Positions 45,168 to 54,667 of a DNA stretch of 64,000 nucleotides are shown piece after piece. The DNA lies in NCBI RefSeq assembly GCF_011382965.1, contig NZ_CP049934.1:186001-250000 (forward strand). The letters are read 5' to 3'. Under the pieces are notes generated by a model. The model saw only the letters and a program-made list of their open reading frames with translations, searched no databases and was not told where the DNA came from. A program made the translations under genes and the position numbers. How positions within the stretch are numbered: position 1 is the first letter of the stretch; each line of letters opens with the position of its first letter. Source of the DNA: Leucobacter insecticola (GTDB lineage Bacteria; Actinomycetota; Actinomycetes; Actinomycetales; Microbacteriaceae).

Positions 45168-46009
45168 AGTCGCGCGCCCTGGGTGTGCCCCTGGACTGGA
45201 GGGGCCGAACTTTGCACAAGACCGCCGTCAACTGGAATGCAGACGCCGTTAACGTAGCGTGATTCGTCAGAAGCGAGAAAGAGTGCGGCGTTCGCCACAT
45301 CAAACGAGTTCCCCATCCGACCTGTGGGCGAGAGCGCATCGCGTGCGGCGATCATGTCGTCAACAGAGTCGTACAAGGAATTAATCTGCCTGTAGATCAT
45401 TGGTGTGTTGATGTATCCTGGCGCAACTGTGTTCGCCCGAATACCTCTGGACGCATACTCAAGGGCGATATTCTGGGTGAACTGCGTCACAGCGCCCTTG
45501 GTTGCGGAATAGCTCGGATAGTTGTAGCCGATGTAACGCATACCGCCGACAGACCCGATGTTGATGATGCTCCCGGACCCTTGTGCGAGCATGTGCGGGA
45601 GCACATACTTGCAGGTGAGGAACATACTGGTGAGATTGACGTTAAGAGTCAAATCCCACTCCTCGAGCGTCTGTTCGATAGGCCCGCCCATGAGCGCGAT
45701 TCCCACGTTGTTGTGCAGCACATCAATGCGACCAGATTCAGCGATGGTGCGCTCGACAACTGTGCGCACCGAGGTATCACTGGTCACATCACCAACCAGT
45801 CCAACGGCCATCGGTTCAATTCCGGCTAACTCACACTCTGCCTGAACTCTCTTGATTCCTTCGGTGACGGCTTCCTCTTGGTGATCTACGATCACCACCC
45901 GCGCACCTTCACGCGCATAGGTAATTGCCGCAGCAAGCCCATTATTGATTTCACCTCCGACGGACCCTCCCCCAAAAACGAGACAGGTCTTTCCATTCAA
46001 GCGATTCAC
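45158..46009 (-). CDS. SDR-family oxidoreductase
   Basis: A 283-residue short-chain dehydrogenase. The cofactor motif is modified: FGGGSVGGEINNGLAAAITYAREGARVVIVD (the usual G-x-x-x-G-I-G is stretched). NNVG, the catalytic S (IGSVGG), Y and K (YPSYSATKGAV) are present, as is the PG-x-x-x-TPM loop. It is the last gene of the operon that begins with dctP. It may prepare the substrate (alcohol to ketone) for the dehydrogenase complex. Confidence 0.85.
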   Translation of the reverse strand: MNRLNGKTCLVFGGGSVGGEINNGLAAAITYAREGARVVIVDHQEEAVTEGIKRVQAECELAGIEPMAVGLVGDVTSDTSVRTVVERTIAESGRIDVLHNNVGIALMGGPIEQTLEEWDLTLNVNLTSMFLTCKYVLPHMLAQGSGSIINIGSVGGMRYIGYNYPSYSATKGAVTQFTQNIALEYASRGIRANTVAPGYINTPMIYRQINSLYDSVDDMIAARDALSPTGRMGNSFDVANAALFLASDESRYVNGVCIPVDGGLVQSSAPPVQGHTQGARLYS

Positions 46010-46076
46010 TGGCTGATTCCTTCGCGGTTAAAAGGTGAGCGAGGGGAGGGGTGAAAATCCATCCCTCCCCTGCGTC

Positions 46077-47066
46077 TTAACAGAGTGTGCGTTTCACGGC
46101 ACTGATAATGTCATCCTTTGACGGGATTACGGCTTCTTCAAGCACCTGCGAATAGGGGATCGGCACTCTTGCGCCACCAACGCGAACAGGCGCTGCATCA
46201 AGCTTGTCCCAGGCCGCTTCGACGGCCTGGGCAACAAACTCAGCACCCCAGCCGTAATCACGTACAGCTTCGTGCCCGACCACCAAGTGACGAGTCTTAC
46301 CTACTGATGCGTAAACTGCGTCCATGTCAAACGGATATAAAGTACGCGGGTCAATAACCTCGATTTCGATTCCCTCAGCTGCAAGCTCTTCCGCAGCTTG
46401 CAGAGAGTAAGCGAGGATCTGCTGAGTGGCGACCACTGTGGCATGCGCCCCCTCGCGAGCGACACGTGCCTGCCCGAATGGGATCGGATCAGTACCAACC
46501 GGGCCACGATCGTAATACTGATTCTTGTGTTCGAGGAAAATCGTGGGATTGTCCGAGGCGGCCGCAGTTCGCAGCAGGCCATACGCATCGCCCGGTGTCC
46601 CAGGAACCACAACTTCGAGCCCGGGAATATGAGCAAACAGCGTTTCAAGTGATTGGGAGTGTTGGGCGGCTTTGCCGATGCCTGAGCCCCCATTCGTGCG
46701 AATGACGACGGGAGTATCGAACTGACCTCCGAACATGTACCGCGCTTTAGCTGCCTGGTTGATGATGCCGTCAAAGCCGAGAAACGCGAAGTCGGAGTAC
46801 ATGATCTCAAGGATCGGACGAGTCCCCCGAGCAGCAGCAGCAGCTACCGCGGAGAGCAACACCTCTTCGCTGATCGGCGTGTCCAACACGCGCTCACGAC
46901 CATACTTCTTGAGCAGCCCCCGCGTGACACCGTAGGTTCCTCCGCCTGTGCCCCAGGTCGTAATGTCCTCGCCCAGGACAAAAGCTTCCGGGTGGTCTTC
47001 AAGGATCTGGTGCAGTGAAGCGTTGAGGGCACGCCATGTCACCATTTCTTTCATTTCTGCATTCAT
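46077..47066 (-). CDS. 2-oxoacid/acetoin dehydrogenase E1 component, beta subunit
   Basis: A 329-residue transketolase-like protein (AcoB/PdhB type). Motifs: FVLGEDITTWGTGGGTYGVTRGLLKKYGRERVLDTPISEE, RGTRPILEIMYSDFAFLGFDGIINQAAKARYM, and the C-terminal domain with LVVGHEAVRDYGWGAEF. It overlaps the alpha-subunit gene by 4 bases. With E1 alpha it binds thiamine diphosphate and transfers an acyl group to the lipoyl domain. Confidence 0.92.
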   Translation of the reverse strand: MNAEMKEMVTWRALNASLHQILEDHPEAFVLGEDITTWGTGGGTYGVTRGLLKKYGRERVLDTPISEEVLLSAVAAAAARGTRPILEIMYSDFAFLGFDGIINQAAKARYMFGGQFDTPVVIRTNGGSGIGKAAQHSQSLETLFAHIPGLEVVVPGTPGDAYGLLRTAAASDNPTIFLEHKNQYYDRGPVGTDPIPFGQARVAREGAHATVVATQQILAYSLQAAEELAAEGIEIEVIDPRTLYPFDMDAVYASVGKTRHLVVGHEAVRDYGWGAEFVAQAVEAAWDKLDAAPVRVGGARVPIPYSQVLEEAVIPSKDDIISAVKRTLC

Positions 47067-48043
47067 TCGCTCGACCCCTTCGCGTACACGTCAGCGAACG
47101 CCTCGCTGACACCGGGGAAAGGTGAGTTACGCGCAAACTGCTCTGCAGCCTCAACCTCCTCAAAGATTTGCTTGGTCATGGTCTCCCATTCCTCCTGAGT
47201 AACGACACCTGCATTGATGAGTTGCTCAAGCAAGTTCGCGATCGGATCATTCTTCTTTGCCGTCTCGACTTCATCGGCACTGCGATAGATCTCGGTGTCA
47301 CCAGCCATATGACCCAAGTAACGGTAGGTGTCGAATACCAACAGTGTCGGCCCCTCTCCCGCACGAGCACGAGAAACTGCGGCGTCTGTGAGCGCAAACA
47401 CCTCTGGAAGGTTCATCCCATCACCGTTGAAGGACGGCACGCCGTAGGCCTCGCCCCTCCGGCTGAGATCAGGCTGAGCGACCATATCCTCAACGGAAGC
47501 TGACTGCGCGTAGTGGTTATTCTCAAGCACAAAAAGTACGGGAAGTTTCCATATTGCTGCGAGATTGAAAGCTTCCGCCAGCACTCCCTGGTTTGAAGCC
47601 CCGTCGCCGAAGTAGGAGACCGCAACGGTACGGTCACCCTTCTGTTTTGATGCGAGCGCTGCGCCAGTTGCAATCCCGATCCCTGCCCCGACAATGCCAT
47701 TGGTGCCCAGCACGCCGATCTCTTTGACGCCGATATGCATAGAGCCGCCCTTGCCGCCACAGTACCCGTCTGACCGCCCAAGGATCTCGGCCATGGTCCG
47801 CCCAAAATCAGCGCCCTTTGCGAGCGTGTGGGCGTGACCGCGGTGTGTACTCGCAATGGCATCGCCATCGGTCAAGGCGAGCGAGACGCCAACGGCGATA
47901 GCCTCCATCCCGAGCGAGGGGTGGGTTGAGCCACGGATGAGGCCCTCCTCTGAGAGCAACGGCATGCGACGCTCAAACTCACGGATTTTTGCCATGAGTT
48001 TGAGGCCAGTCAGTCCCTGTTCGTGCGCTTGATAACGAGTCAT
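47063..48043 (-). CDS. Thiamine-dependent 2-oxoacid/acetoin dehydrogenase E1, alpha subunit
   Basis: A 326-residue E1 alpha. The thiamine diphosphate motif GDGASNQGVLAEAFNLAAIWKLPVLFVLENN runs from GDG at 146 to NN at 175-176; the HRGHAHTLAKG loop (68-77) and STHPSLGMEAIAVGV are typical for AcoA-like acetoin dehydrogenases. The neighbours are E1 beta (4-base overlap) and the stand-alone lipoyl protein (8 bases upstream). Confidence 0.92.
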   Translation of the reverse strand: MTRYQAHEQGLTGLKLMAKIREFERRMPLLSEEGLIRGSTHPSLGMEAIAVGVSLALTDGDAIASTHRGHAHTLAKGADFGRTMAEILGRSDGYCGGKGGSMHIGVKEIGVLGTNGIVGAGIGIATGAALASKQKGDRTVAVSYFGDGASNQGVLAEAFNLAAIWKLPVLFVLENNHYAQSASVEDMVAQPDLSRRGEAYGVPSFNGDGMNLPEVFALTDAAVSRARAGEGPTLLVFDTYRYLGHMAGDTEIYRSADEVETAKKNDPIANLLEQLINAGVVTQEEWETMTKQIFEEVEAAEQFARNSPFPGVSEAFADVYAKGSSE

Positions 48044-48051
48044 GCCTCTCC

Positions 48052-48279
48052 CTAATCGATGGTCGCGATAGTCTCGTCAAGCTCGACGAGGTCTCCCGCT
48101 GCCTTCTTGAAAGTGATGACTCCCGCCGTCGGGGCAAGGAGCTCGTTGACCAGCTTCGAGGTCTCGAGCGAAGCAATGACCTGCCCCTCCGCAACGGTAG
48201 ACCCGTCTTCGACCGCCCATTCTGCAAGATCAGCTTCCAGGTCTTCTCCGAGAAGCTCTTTGGTGAGGTTGACATCCAT
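48052..48279 (-). CDS. Stand-alone lipoyl-domain protein
   Basis: A 75-residue lipoyl domain and nothing else. The lipoylation loop is LETSKLVNE with K42. It begins MDVNLTKELLGEDLEADLAEW, where a short acidic insert replaces the usual MPKLGxxMxEG. In usual systems this domain is the N-terminus of E2; here the E2 catalytic part is coded separately at 54668. Probably the mobile acyl carrier between E1 (next two genes) and that E2. Confidence 0.9.
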   Translation of the reverse strand: MDVNLTKELLGEDLEADLAEWAVEDGSTVAEGQVIASLETSKLVNELLAPTAGVITFKKAAGDLVELDETIATID

Positions 48280-48328
48280 GATTTACTCCCTGTAATCGTC
48301 GTAGATAGTGATGTGGGTGTTGAGGTAG

Positions 48329-49213
48329 TTAGTTGACGGTGTGAGCAACTGCATCAAGTCGTTGCACGGTGAGCTCGAAAGTTGCGGCAACGAGATTCTC
48401 GCCTGGCACGAGTTCACCAGCGTGGATCGTTCCGTGTCGATCGACCAGGGTGCAGCTGAGCCTGGCCCGCGTCTGTCCGTCAACAGTGTGCACGTCCCCG
48501 ATGAGGGCAACGACTTCCGTTGCGGGGCCGTCAACGCGGATCTGTTCTCCGCTGCTGCGGTCAACGAAAACTGCGCCGACGAAGCTTCCGAGCCCTGCCC
48601 GCACTGAGGCGTGTTCGTACCCAGCCTCATGACAGACCTTCAGCAGAGCTTCGGTGATATCCACGTTGGGAAGCACGCGGGCAATGACCGTATCAGTTTC
48701 TTGCATCATGTCCGTTCCTCGCTTCTCCGGTGTGAACACCGGCATCTTTGTCTCGGGGTCTATAGTGCTCCGCCATAGCGCACCAAAAACTGCTGTGACT
48801 ATCGCAACGGGAGGCGGATCCCCGGCTGCAGTCTCTAGCCAGACGTGCCCGCCTTCGAGGACGCCGTCCGGTGACTGCCAAAAGCAGTGACTGTGCATGT
48901 AAGGAGACCCATCTCGCACGCCAAGCGTTACCGAACCGTATATCAACGGGGCGCGGCTATGGGTTCTCGTTTCAGAGAAACTCAGCGCCTTCTCCGAGGT
49001 CGCAACATCAGGCACGCAGTAGCTGAGTGGCGCGTATCCACCACCCTGCAGTTCAGCAAATCCACTCTCCGCACCGAGCGAGGCGAGTACGTCATGAAGC
49101 TGTTCAACGATCGGCTTTCCAACGTGCAATGAACACGCGAGACGTTGCGTTCGCACGGGAACGGCGATGATCCTTGGTACTGTTTTGGGGCCGGGATGAA
49201 CCAATGGTTGCAT
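48329..49213 (-). CDS. PPC/DUF296-domain protein (two domains)
   Basis: A 294-residue protein consisting of two PPC (plant and prokaryote conserved, DUF296) domains. The first has HPGPKTVPRIIAVPVRTQRLACSLHVGKPIVEQLHDVLASLGAESGFAELQGG and SPYMHSHCFWQ; the second VIARVLPNVDITEALLKVCHEAGYEHASVRAGLGSFVGAVFVD and LSCTLVDRHGTIHAGELVPGENLVAATFELTVQ. In prokaryotes the role is unknown; a ligand-binding or enzymatic trimer is possible. Double-domain forms occur in catabolic clusters. A GGAGACC ribosome site precedes ATG 49213. Confidence 0.72.
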   Translation of the reverse strand: MQPLVHPGPKTVPRIIAVPVRTQRLACSLHVGKPIVEQLHDVLASLGAESGFAELQGGGYAPLSYCVPDVATSEKALSFSETRTHSRAPLIYGSVTLGVRDGSPYMHSHCFWQSPDGVLEGGHVWLETAAGDPPPVAIVTAVFGALWRSTIDPETKMPVFTPEKRGTDMMQETDTVIARVLPNVDITEALLKVCHEAGYEHASVRAGLGSFVGAVFVDRSSGEQIRVDGPATEVVALIGDVHTVDGQTRARLSCTLVDRHGTIHAGELVPGENLVAATFELTVQRLDAVAHTVN

Positions 49214-49340
49214 CGTGGTCTCCTTCCTGCTTGTGGCATAAGAAAGACGTACGGTTCAGCCTTAAGAGCCTTGTGTCTGGGCCCGACCGCTGCACCCTAG
49301 GGTGTTGCGCGCAGCGGGCATAAGGGGCCGTCTAGATTAT

Positions 49341-50111
49341 TCAGCCGATGGCGGTACCTCCGCACACCTTGAGAGTTTCGCCCGTGATGTAGGTCGCATT
49401 CGGCGACGCCAGGAAGGCGACCGCGGCGGCGATGTCCCGGGGCAGACCAATTCGTTTGATTGGCTGCGCGTCTACTGGGTAGGGAACTCCCTGCGTCATG
49501 GGGGTCTCAACAGGGCCAGGTGCGACCGAGTTGCAGGTAATTCCAAGTGGGCCCACTTCCTTCGCTACCCACCGAGTAAACGCAATGACTCCGCCCTTTG
49601 ATGCGGCGTACGCGGGGCCGGATCGCACAGAGGTGCCATCGCCTCCCGAATTCGCACCACCCATGATGCCTGAAATGGAACTCACATTTACAATCGCACC
49701 GGATCCGGCGTTCTTCATGTGGGGATATACAGCGCACTGTGTCAGGAGAAACGTTCCCTTGAGATTTGTCTCAATATCCCGATCCCAAACCTCATCGGTC
49801 ATGTCCTCAAGACTGAGACGCCCGACCGTGCCAGCATTGTTCACCAAAATATCGAGCGATCCCCAGGCGGCGACCATCTCGTCGAGGCATGCGCTCACGG
49901 CATCGCGGTTTCTGATGTCAACAATTTCGCTGCGAGCGCGAACCGTGCCACCGGTCAGGTCCTGGATCGCTGAGACGGTCTTGCCTCCGTCGAGTACGTC
50001 GAGGATCAGCACGTCGGAACCCAGCGAGGCCAGTTCAATTGCCACCGCCTGGCCGATACCGCTAGCTGCGCCAGTGACAACGCTCACCTTACCTGTGAGA
50101 TCTTTTACCAT
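49341..50111 (-). CDS. SDR-family oxidoreductase (FabG-like)
   Basis: A 256-residue classical SDR. Motifs are TGAASGIGQAVA (cofactor), NNAG (TVGRL), S-YAASKGG (S ~147, Y ~165, K ~169) and PGPVETPMTQG. It lies between the TRAP large permease and the PPC gene on the same strand. It likely oxidises an alcohol that the TRAP system takes up. Confidence 0.9.
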   Translation of the reverse strand: MVKDLTGKVSVVTGAASGIGQAVAIELASLGSDVLILDVLDGGKTVSAIQDLTGGTVRARSEIVDIRNRDAVSACLDEMVAAWGSLDILVNNAGTVGRLSLEDMTDEVWDRDIETNLKGTFLLTQCAVYPHMKNAGSGAIVNVSSISGIMGGANSGGDGTSVRSGPAYAASKGGVIAFTRWVAKEVGPLGITCNSVAPGPVETPMTQGVPYPVDAQPIKRIGLPRDIAAAVAFLASPNATYITGETLKVCGGTAIG

Positions 50112-50137
50112 TGGAGTTCCCTTACTTCAAGGCGCGG

Positions 50138-51614
50138 CTATAAGCCGAGCAAATCTGGCAGCCAATTACTCAATGCTGGAATGAATGTCACGATCATCAA
50201 TACGGCGATCCCCGACACAACGAATGGCATGATGCCTTTCACTGCTTCTGTGAACGGAATTTTCGCGATACCAGCGGCGACAAATAGGTCGATTCCAACC
50301 GGCGGTGTAATCAAACCGATTGCGAGATTCATGGTCATCATTACGCCGATGGTCGTGAGATCCATCCCGAGTTCCAATAGGACCGGAACAAACAGCGGAA
50401 TGAAAAGATAGAAGGCCGAAATTGCGTCAAGGAACATGCCAGCGACAAGTAGTGCCAGAGTAATTAGGAGCACCAGCAGGACCATGCTGTCGGTAAGGTC
50501 GAGCATCCATGCAGCCACTACCTTTGCAATGTGATTTCTCGTGATGACGTACGCAAATAGTGTTGCCGCTGCAATGATCAACATGATTCTGCCCGACATA
50601 ACGCCAGCAGAAGTGAAGATCGAGAAGACTTCCTTGATTTTCAGATCACGGGTGATGAATAGCCCGACGACCAGGGCGTAAACAGACGCGACGGCCGCTG
50701 ACTCTGTAGGAGTAAATATTCCCCCGTAGATGCCCCCGAGAATGATGACAGGAACCAGCAGACCGGGTGCAGCACGAAGGAAGGCCTTGAAAACCACATC
50801 TCCCGATGCCCTCTCCGCCCGCATACCGAGGTCACCAGGACTACCCTGAGGCGTCGTCTCTGGGGGCCGCTGTCAGCACCGAGCCTTCGGGCTTGGCGCT
50901 CTTCGCTGCGCCATTCGCGGTTGCGAACTGAGCAAGGTTGTTGCTCTTGCCGAGCGCCTTATCTAGATGCTTCGCGGCGCTCGCTTTCGCGGTCGCAAGA
51001 TCACGAGGCAGGAAGAGCGCAATAAAGTACAGCACGACGACAAGGATGAGGCCCGGTACCACACCCGCCATAAACAAGCGTCCAATCGTGACGCGGTCGA
51101 CACCAGGTCCGGCATAATCAGCCGCTACCACCGCGAACACGATGTAAGCGATACTCGGCGGCAAAATAATACCCAACTCGCCCGAGGTAGCTACAAGCGC
51201 GGCCGAATGCCGTTTCGAGTAGCCGTGCTTTACGAGCGCCGGTATCAAGATCCCGCCAATCGCGGCCACAGTTGCGGGCCCCGATCCGGAAATCGAGGAG
51301 AACAGCAGTGCAGTTAGAATCGCGGTGAGTGCAATTCCGTTCTTTAGGTGACCGAAACAGGCGTCAGCAAACTCGATCAATCGACGCGAGATTCCCGTGA
51401 GCTCCATAATCACACCAGCGAGAATGAAGAATGGGATAGCGAGCAGCGTCTCCGAGGCAAGACCGGCGTACAGGATGCTCGATGCTGGAGCAAGCGCTTT
51501 GACTCCGCCGGTGAACGTGATGGTGGCAAATGCGGAAAGACCCATCGCGACAGAGACTGGCACACCAACGAAAAGACAGACTAAAAAGGTTCCGAAAAGC
51601 ACGAGTTCGATCAC
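50138..51614 (-). pseudogene. TRAP transporter large permease (DctM type), split by a 1-base insertion
   Basis: Two frames make a 491-residue DctM protein after repair. Typical parts are FVGVPVSVAMGLSAF, SGSGPATVAAIGGILIPALVKHGY, SGELGIILPPSIAYIVFA and, in the second frame, GLLVPVIILGGIYGGIFTPTESAAVASVYALVVG, AGMFLDAISAFYLFIPLFVPVL and MNLAIGLITPPVGIDLFVA. Removing one base from the five-G run at 50862-50866 gives AAPETTPQGSPGDLGMRAERASGD and joins the frames. The middle loop is longer than usual (about 60 residues of A/K-rich sequence). It is translationally coupled with DctQ. Confidence 0.88.
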
Positions 51615-52183
51615 TTTCGCCCACCTTCCTTCTGGCTACGGATTCCTTCAGCCTCAAGCGACCTAGCCTCGACCTCCGCAGCAAGCTCGATCACTTCGGT
51701 GTCTTCTCCCCTAAATGCCTCGCCACCGCGAAGCTCAATCACTGCAACCTGGACAGTACGAATTCCGCACAGCAGAGCTCCGATCGGTAGGCCCAGAGAG
51801 AATATCCCCTGCGGGATCTGGAGCGCTGGGGTCAGGCGACCTGAGTTCAATTGGTTCAGAGCCGTCCCAATACCGAGCCACAGCAGCATTCCGAAAAAGA
51901 CCAGCATGCCCAGGCAGACGATCACGATTATGGTCTTGTGAAGGGCTCCGCGGGTCGAGTCGCGAAGCAGGCTAAAACTGGGGTGAGTACCAAGACGCGT
52001 GGCAGCGGCGGCACCCACCATAGTTAGCAGCACAGCGAGGTTAACGAGCAGCTCGCTAGTGAACGAAAAGGAGGCATGGAACACGTATCTTGCCACCACA
52101 TTGGCAAAAGCCAAAAGGGTGATGAACAAAAAAGTGATGGCAATGATCGTGTTTTCAAACCTGCGAAGGATGAGATCAAACAT
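51611..52183 (-). CDS. TRAP transporter small permease (DctQ type)
   Basis: A 190-residue, four-span protein with RRFENTIIAITFLFITLLAFANVVARYVF at the N-terminus and a long acidic C-terminal tail. ATG 52183 begins at the first helix; the frame extends upstream without similarity. It is 59 bases after dctP and overlaps dctM by 4 bases. Confidence 0.88.
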   Translation of the reverse strand: MFDLILRRFENTIIAITFLFITLLAFANVVARYVFHASFSFTSELLVNLAVLLTMVGAAAATRLGTHPSFSLLRDSTRGALHKTIIVIVCLGMLVFFGMLLWLGIGTALNQLNSGRLTPALQIPQGIFSLGLPIGALLCGIRTVQVAVIELRGGEAFRGEDTEVIELAAEVEARSLEAEGIRSQKEGGRK

Positions 52184-52242
52184 ATGATGCCTAATTCCAG
52201 AGCAGAAACATGGCGTGCAGCCCAATTCCACTCTAAGAGGAA

Positions 52243-53250
52243 CTACTTGGGCTGGACCGCTTCGAGGACTTCAGCGGTCCACTTGGATTCGTAGCGGTCG
52301 TATACCGGTTGGAGTGCTTCACGGAACGCTACAAGCTGGGCCGGCGAGAGTTCAGTAACCTTCATCTGTTCTTTCATCTCTGCGAGCTGAGTTGCCTCAG
52401 CATCACGGCTGAGCTTGATCTGGAACTCGTTGGCTTCTGCTGCAGCCTCATCAACGATCGCTTTGTCCGCGTCACTCAGCGCGTTGTACTGGTCGAGGTT
52501 CATGCCGAGGATGAGCGGATCATAGACATAGTTCCAAACTGAAAGGTAGCCTTGCACCTCCATCAGGCCGTTTGAAGAGATCACGTCGAAAGGGTTTTCT
52601 TGCCCGTCAATCGTGCCGTTCTGCAGAGAAGTGAAGACCTCAGAGAAGTTCATGGTCACCGGATCCGCGCCCAGCTCTTGATAGATGTTCAGAAAGAGCT
52701 CTGATCCAGCGACACGAAGTTTCAGCCCAGCAATATCGGACGGGGTAGTGATTTCTTTCTTGCTATTTGTCACCTGGCGGAAACCGGACTCCCCGAAGCC
52801 AAGCATCTTGATATTCAGATCCTCGGTGAGCTTTTCGTAGGCCGCAGCACCGCCATCCGCAATAGCAGCGTCAGCTTCCTCGTAGTCGGCATACAAGAAC
52901 GGAGCGGTGATCGCCGAGAACCTGGGGTCTATACCGGAGTAAATGATGGGGGAGTTGTACGAAAAGGTCTTATCTCCATTGGTGAGCATCTCAACACCGG
53001 CTGCTGGGTCTCCACCAGAGAGCTGCTCATTGGCGAAGATGTTGAGTGTCATCCGTCCGTCTGACTTTTCGTCGAGGAGCTCACCAAACTTCTCAGCTCC
53101 GGCCCACCAGGTAGAGGTCTCGGATACCGTGATCGTCATATCCCAGTTATAGGTTTCATCACCTGAACCCGTTGCTGCACCCCCGCTCGAGCATGCGGTG
53201 AGCACCAGGGCAGAAGCAGCGATGACCGCTGCGAACGTGATCTTTTTCAA
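52243..53250 (-). CDS. TRAP transporter substrate-binding lipoprotein (DctP type)
   Basis: A 335-residue DctP protein. The TTG at 53250 is chosen because AAGGAGGAG lies 6 bases before it; an ATG further upstream would put this site within the gene. Lipobox LTAC. The DctP core includes EKFGELLDEKSDGRMTLNIFANEQLSGGDPAAGVEML, DIAGLKLRVAGSELFLNIYQELGADPVTMNFSEVFTSLQNGTIDGQENP, with the Arg of AGLKLRV that binds a ligand carboxylate or sulfonate. First gene of the long catabolic operon, with a GntR-type operator ~135 bases upstream. Confidence 0.92.
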   Translation of the reverse strand: MKKITFAAVIAASALVLTACSSGGAATGSGDETYNWDMTITVSETSTWWAGAEKFGELLDEKSDGRMTLNIFANEQLSGGDPAAGVEMLTNGDKTFSYNSPIIYSGIDPRFSAITAPFLYADYEEADAAIADGGAAAYEKLTEDLNIKMLGFGESGFRQVTNSKKEITTPSDIAGLKLRVAGSELFLNIYQELGADPVTMNFSEVFTSLQNGTIDGQENPFDVISSNGLMEVQGYLSVWNYVYDPLILGMNLDQYNALSDADKAIVDEAAAEANEFQIKLSRDAEATQLAEMKEQMKVTELSPAQLVAFREALQPVYDRYESKWTAEVLEAVQPK

Positions 53251-53384
53251 ACCGATCTCCTCCTTGAGATACAACATCCGAGTCGGTGGCTGCTCTGACT
53301 CGGGCCTTCCTCACATCGAAGGGATTTCCTCCGAGGCGAGTCTTAACTGTTATTCGTATAGCGCGTCTGATCATTATGCATGCT

Positions 53385-53397
53385 CTGGTAGAACCAG
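53385..53397 (-). promoter_or_regulatory. GntR/FadR-type operator upstream of dctP
   Basis: CTGGT-AGA-ACCAG, a perfect 5-bp inverted repeat with a 3-base spacer, matches the TGGT-N3-ACCA core of FadR-subfamily sites. It lies in the 300-bp gap between dctP and the AEC gene. A second copy is at 54594-54606. Confidence 0.65.
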
Positions 53398-53549
53398 GCA
53401 AACTTCAAGAACGCTTTGACGCCATATTTCCCTTCGCTTTCGATCAGGGGACACGAGCAAACGGCCAATTTCTCGGGATTTTCACACACACATGTTCCGT
53501 TATAGAACCGTGACAATCCGGTTGTGGCTGGGTCCTGGTGAAACATGAA

Positions 53550-54562
53550 CTAGCGAAGGATCGCGATCATCAGCGGAATCGTGAAGACAGCACAAAGACT
53601 GGTCACCACTGTCACCGCTGAGACAAGGCGCGCGTCACCGTCATGTTCAAAAGCAAGGATGCTAGCAGATGAGGACACTGGCATCGCGGCCATAACCACA
53701 GCCACGGCCACCCACATTGGGCCGAGATCCCCGCTAATCACCGCAGCAAGCCCCAGCGTCGCAAGCGGCAGAACCAGGAGTTTCACAGCTGAGGCAACAC
53801 CCACCGCGACGATTGGGATTCCGCCAGACCGAATGGCATTGAGCGCCGATTTCACTGTCAGCCCCACTGCGAACATTGCCACCGGCACGGCGGCATTCCC
53901 GAACATTCCGATGGTCATACTGAACACCTCCGGCGCCTGAACCCCGAGGCGGCCAACAACTAGGCCCGCTGCAACACTCAGCACAATCGGGTTCAGCACC
54001 AAGGAACGTTTCAAGACCCGCCAGGTCGTGCGGCCCAGATCACGGTAGTTACCTTGAAATGACGAACTGCGGTTTTCAACTGAGCTCAACAGTGGGTATC
54101 CCACCATGAAAAGAAGATTATGAATCAACTGGCCAATTGAGGCAGCCAGTGCAGCCTCGGCGCCGAAGATGCTTACCGCAACCGGGATGCCAAGGTACCC
54201 GACATTTCCATAGGTGGAAGCGACGGCGAGCGGCCCAGGAAGTGGATTCCTCGCCAGGGACCGCGGCCTCACTCGCTTCTGCCTGGCAACAAGGTAGACG
54301 ATCAGGAACACCCCCGATGAGGATCCGAGCGAGAGCCACACAAATGCGGCAGGAATACCACTGGACATCGGGGCATTCGCAACAGCCTAAAAATGTAGGC
54401 AGGCAGCGAAAAATAGTAAACAAAAACACTGAGCCCTGTGTAGGCGCCTTGAAAGCGCTTCACAAATCCAGCAACTATTCCCACACTGAACAAGATGAAG
54501 AGGGGCGCAATAGTCAAAAACACGTCACCCAATGCCTCGCCTCCTCCACCCGTTGAGCCCAA
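53550..54562 (-). pseudogene. AEC-family (auxin efflux carrier-type) transporter, split by a 1-base deletion
   Basis: A 337-residue, ~10-span carrier after repair. N-terminal part: FLTIAPLFILFSVGIVAGF, YYFSLPAYIFRLL; after the break: YGNVGYLGIPVAVSIFGAEAALAASIGQLIHNLLF and the second repeat ending AAMPVSSSASILAFEHDGDARLVS. Adding one C next to 54380 restores RLLANAPMSSGIPAAF. It is divergent from the E2 gene and shares the operator at 54594. Such carriers move malonate, malate, lactate or similar organic acids. Confidence 0.82.
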
Positions 54563-54593
54563 TCACAACACACGCCGTTCACGGAATGCTACC

Positions 54594-54606
54594 CTGGTTG
54601 GACCAG
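54594..54606. promoter_or_regulatory. GntR/FadR-type operator between AEC and E2 genes
   Basis: CTGGT-TGG-ACCAG, same palindrome as at 53385, placed 32 bases before the AEC start and 62 bases before the E2 start, so one bound dimer could control both directions. Confidence 0.65.
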
Positions 54607-54667
54607 AGTAGCTCGATCCCGCAACCCTTCCAACAGCTCACGCGCCAACATCAATGAGGACGTATCC

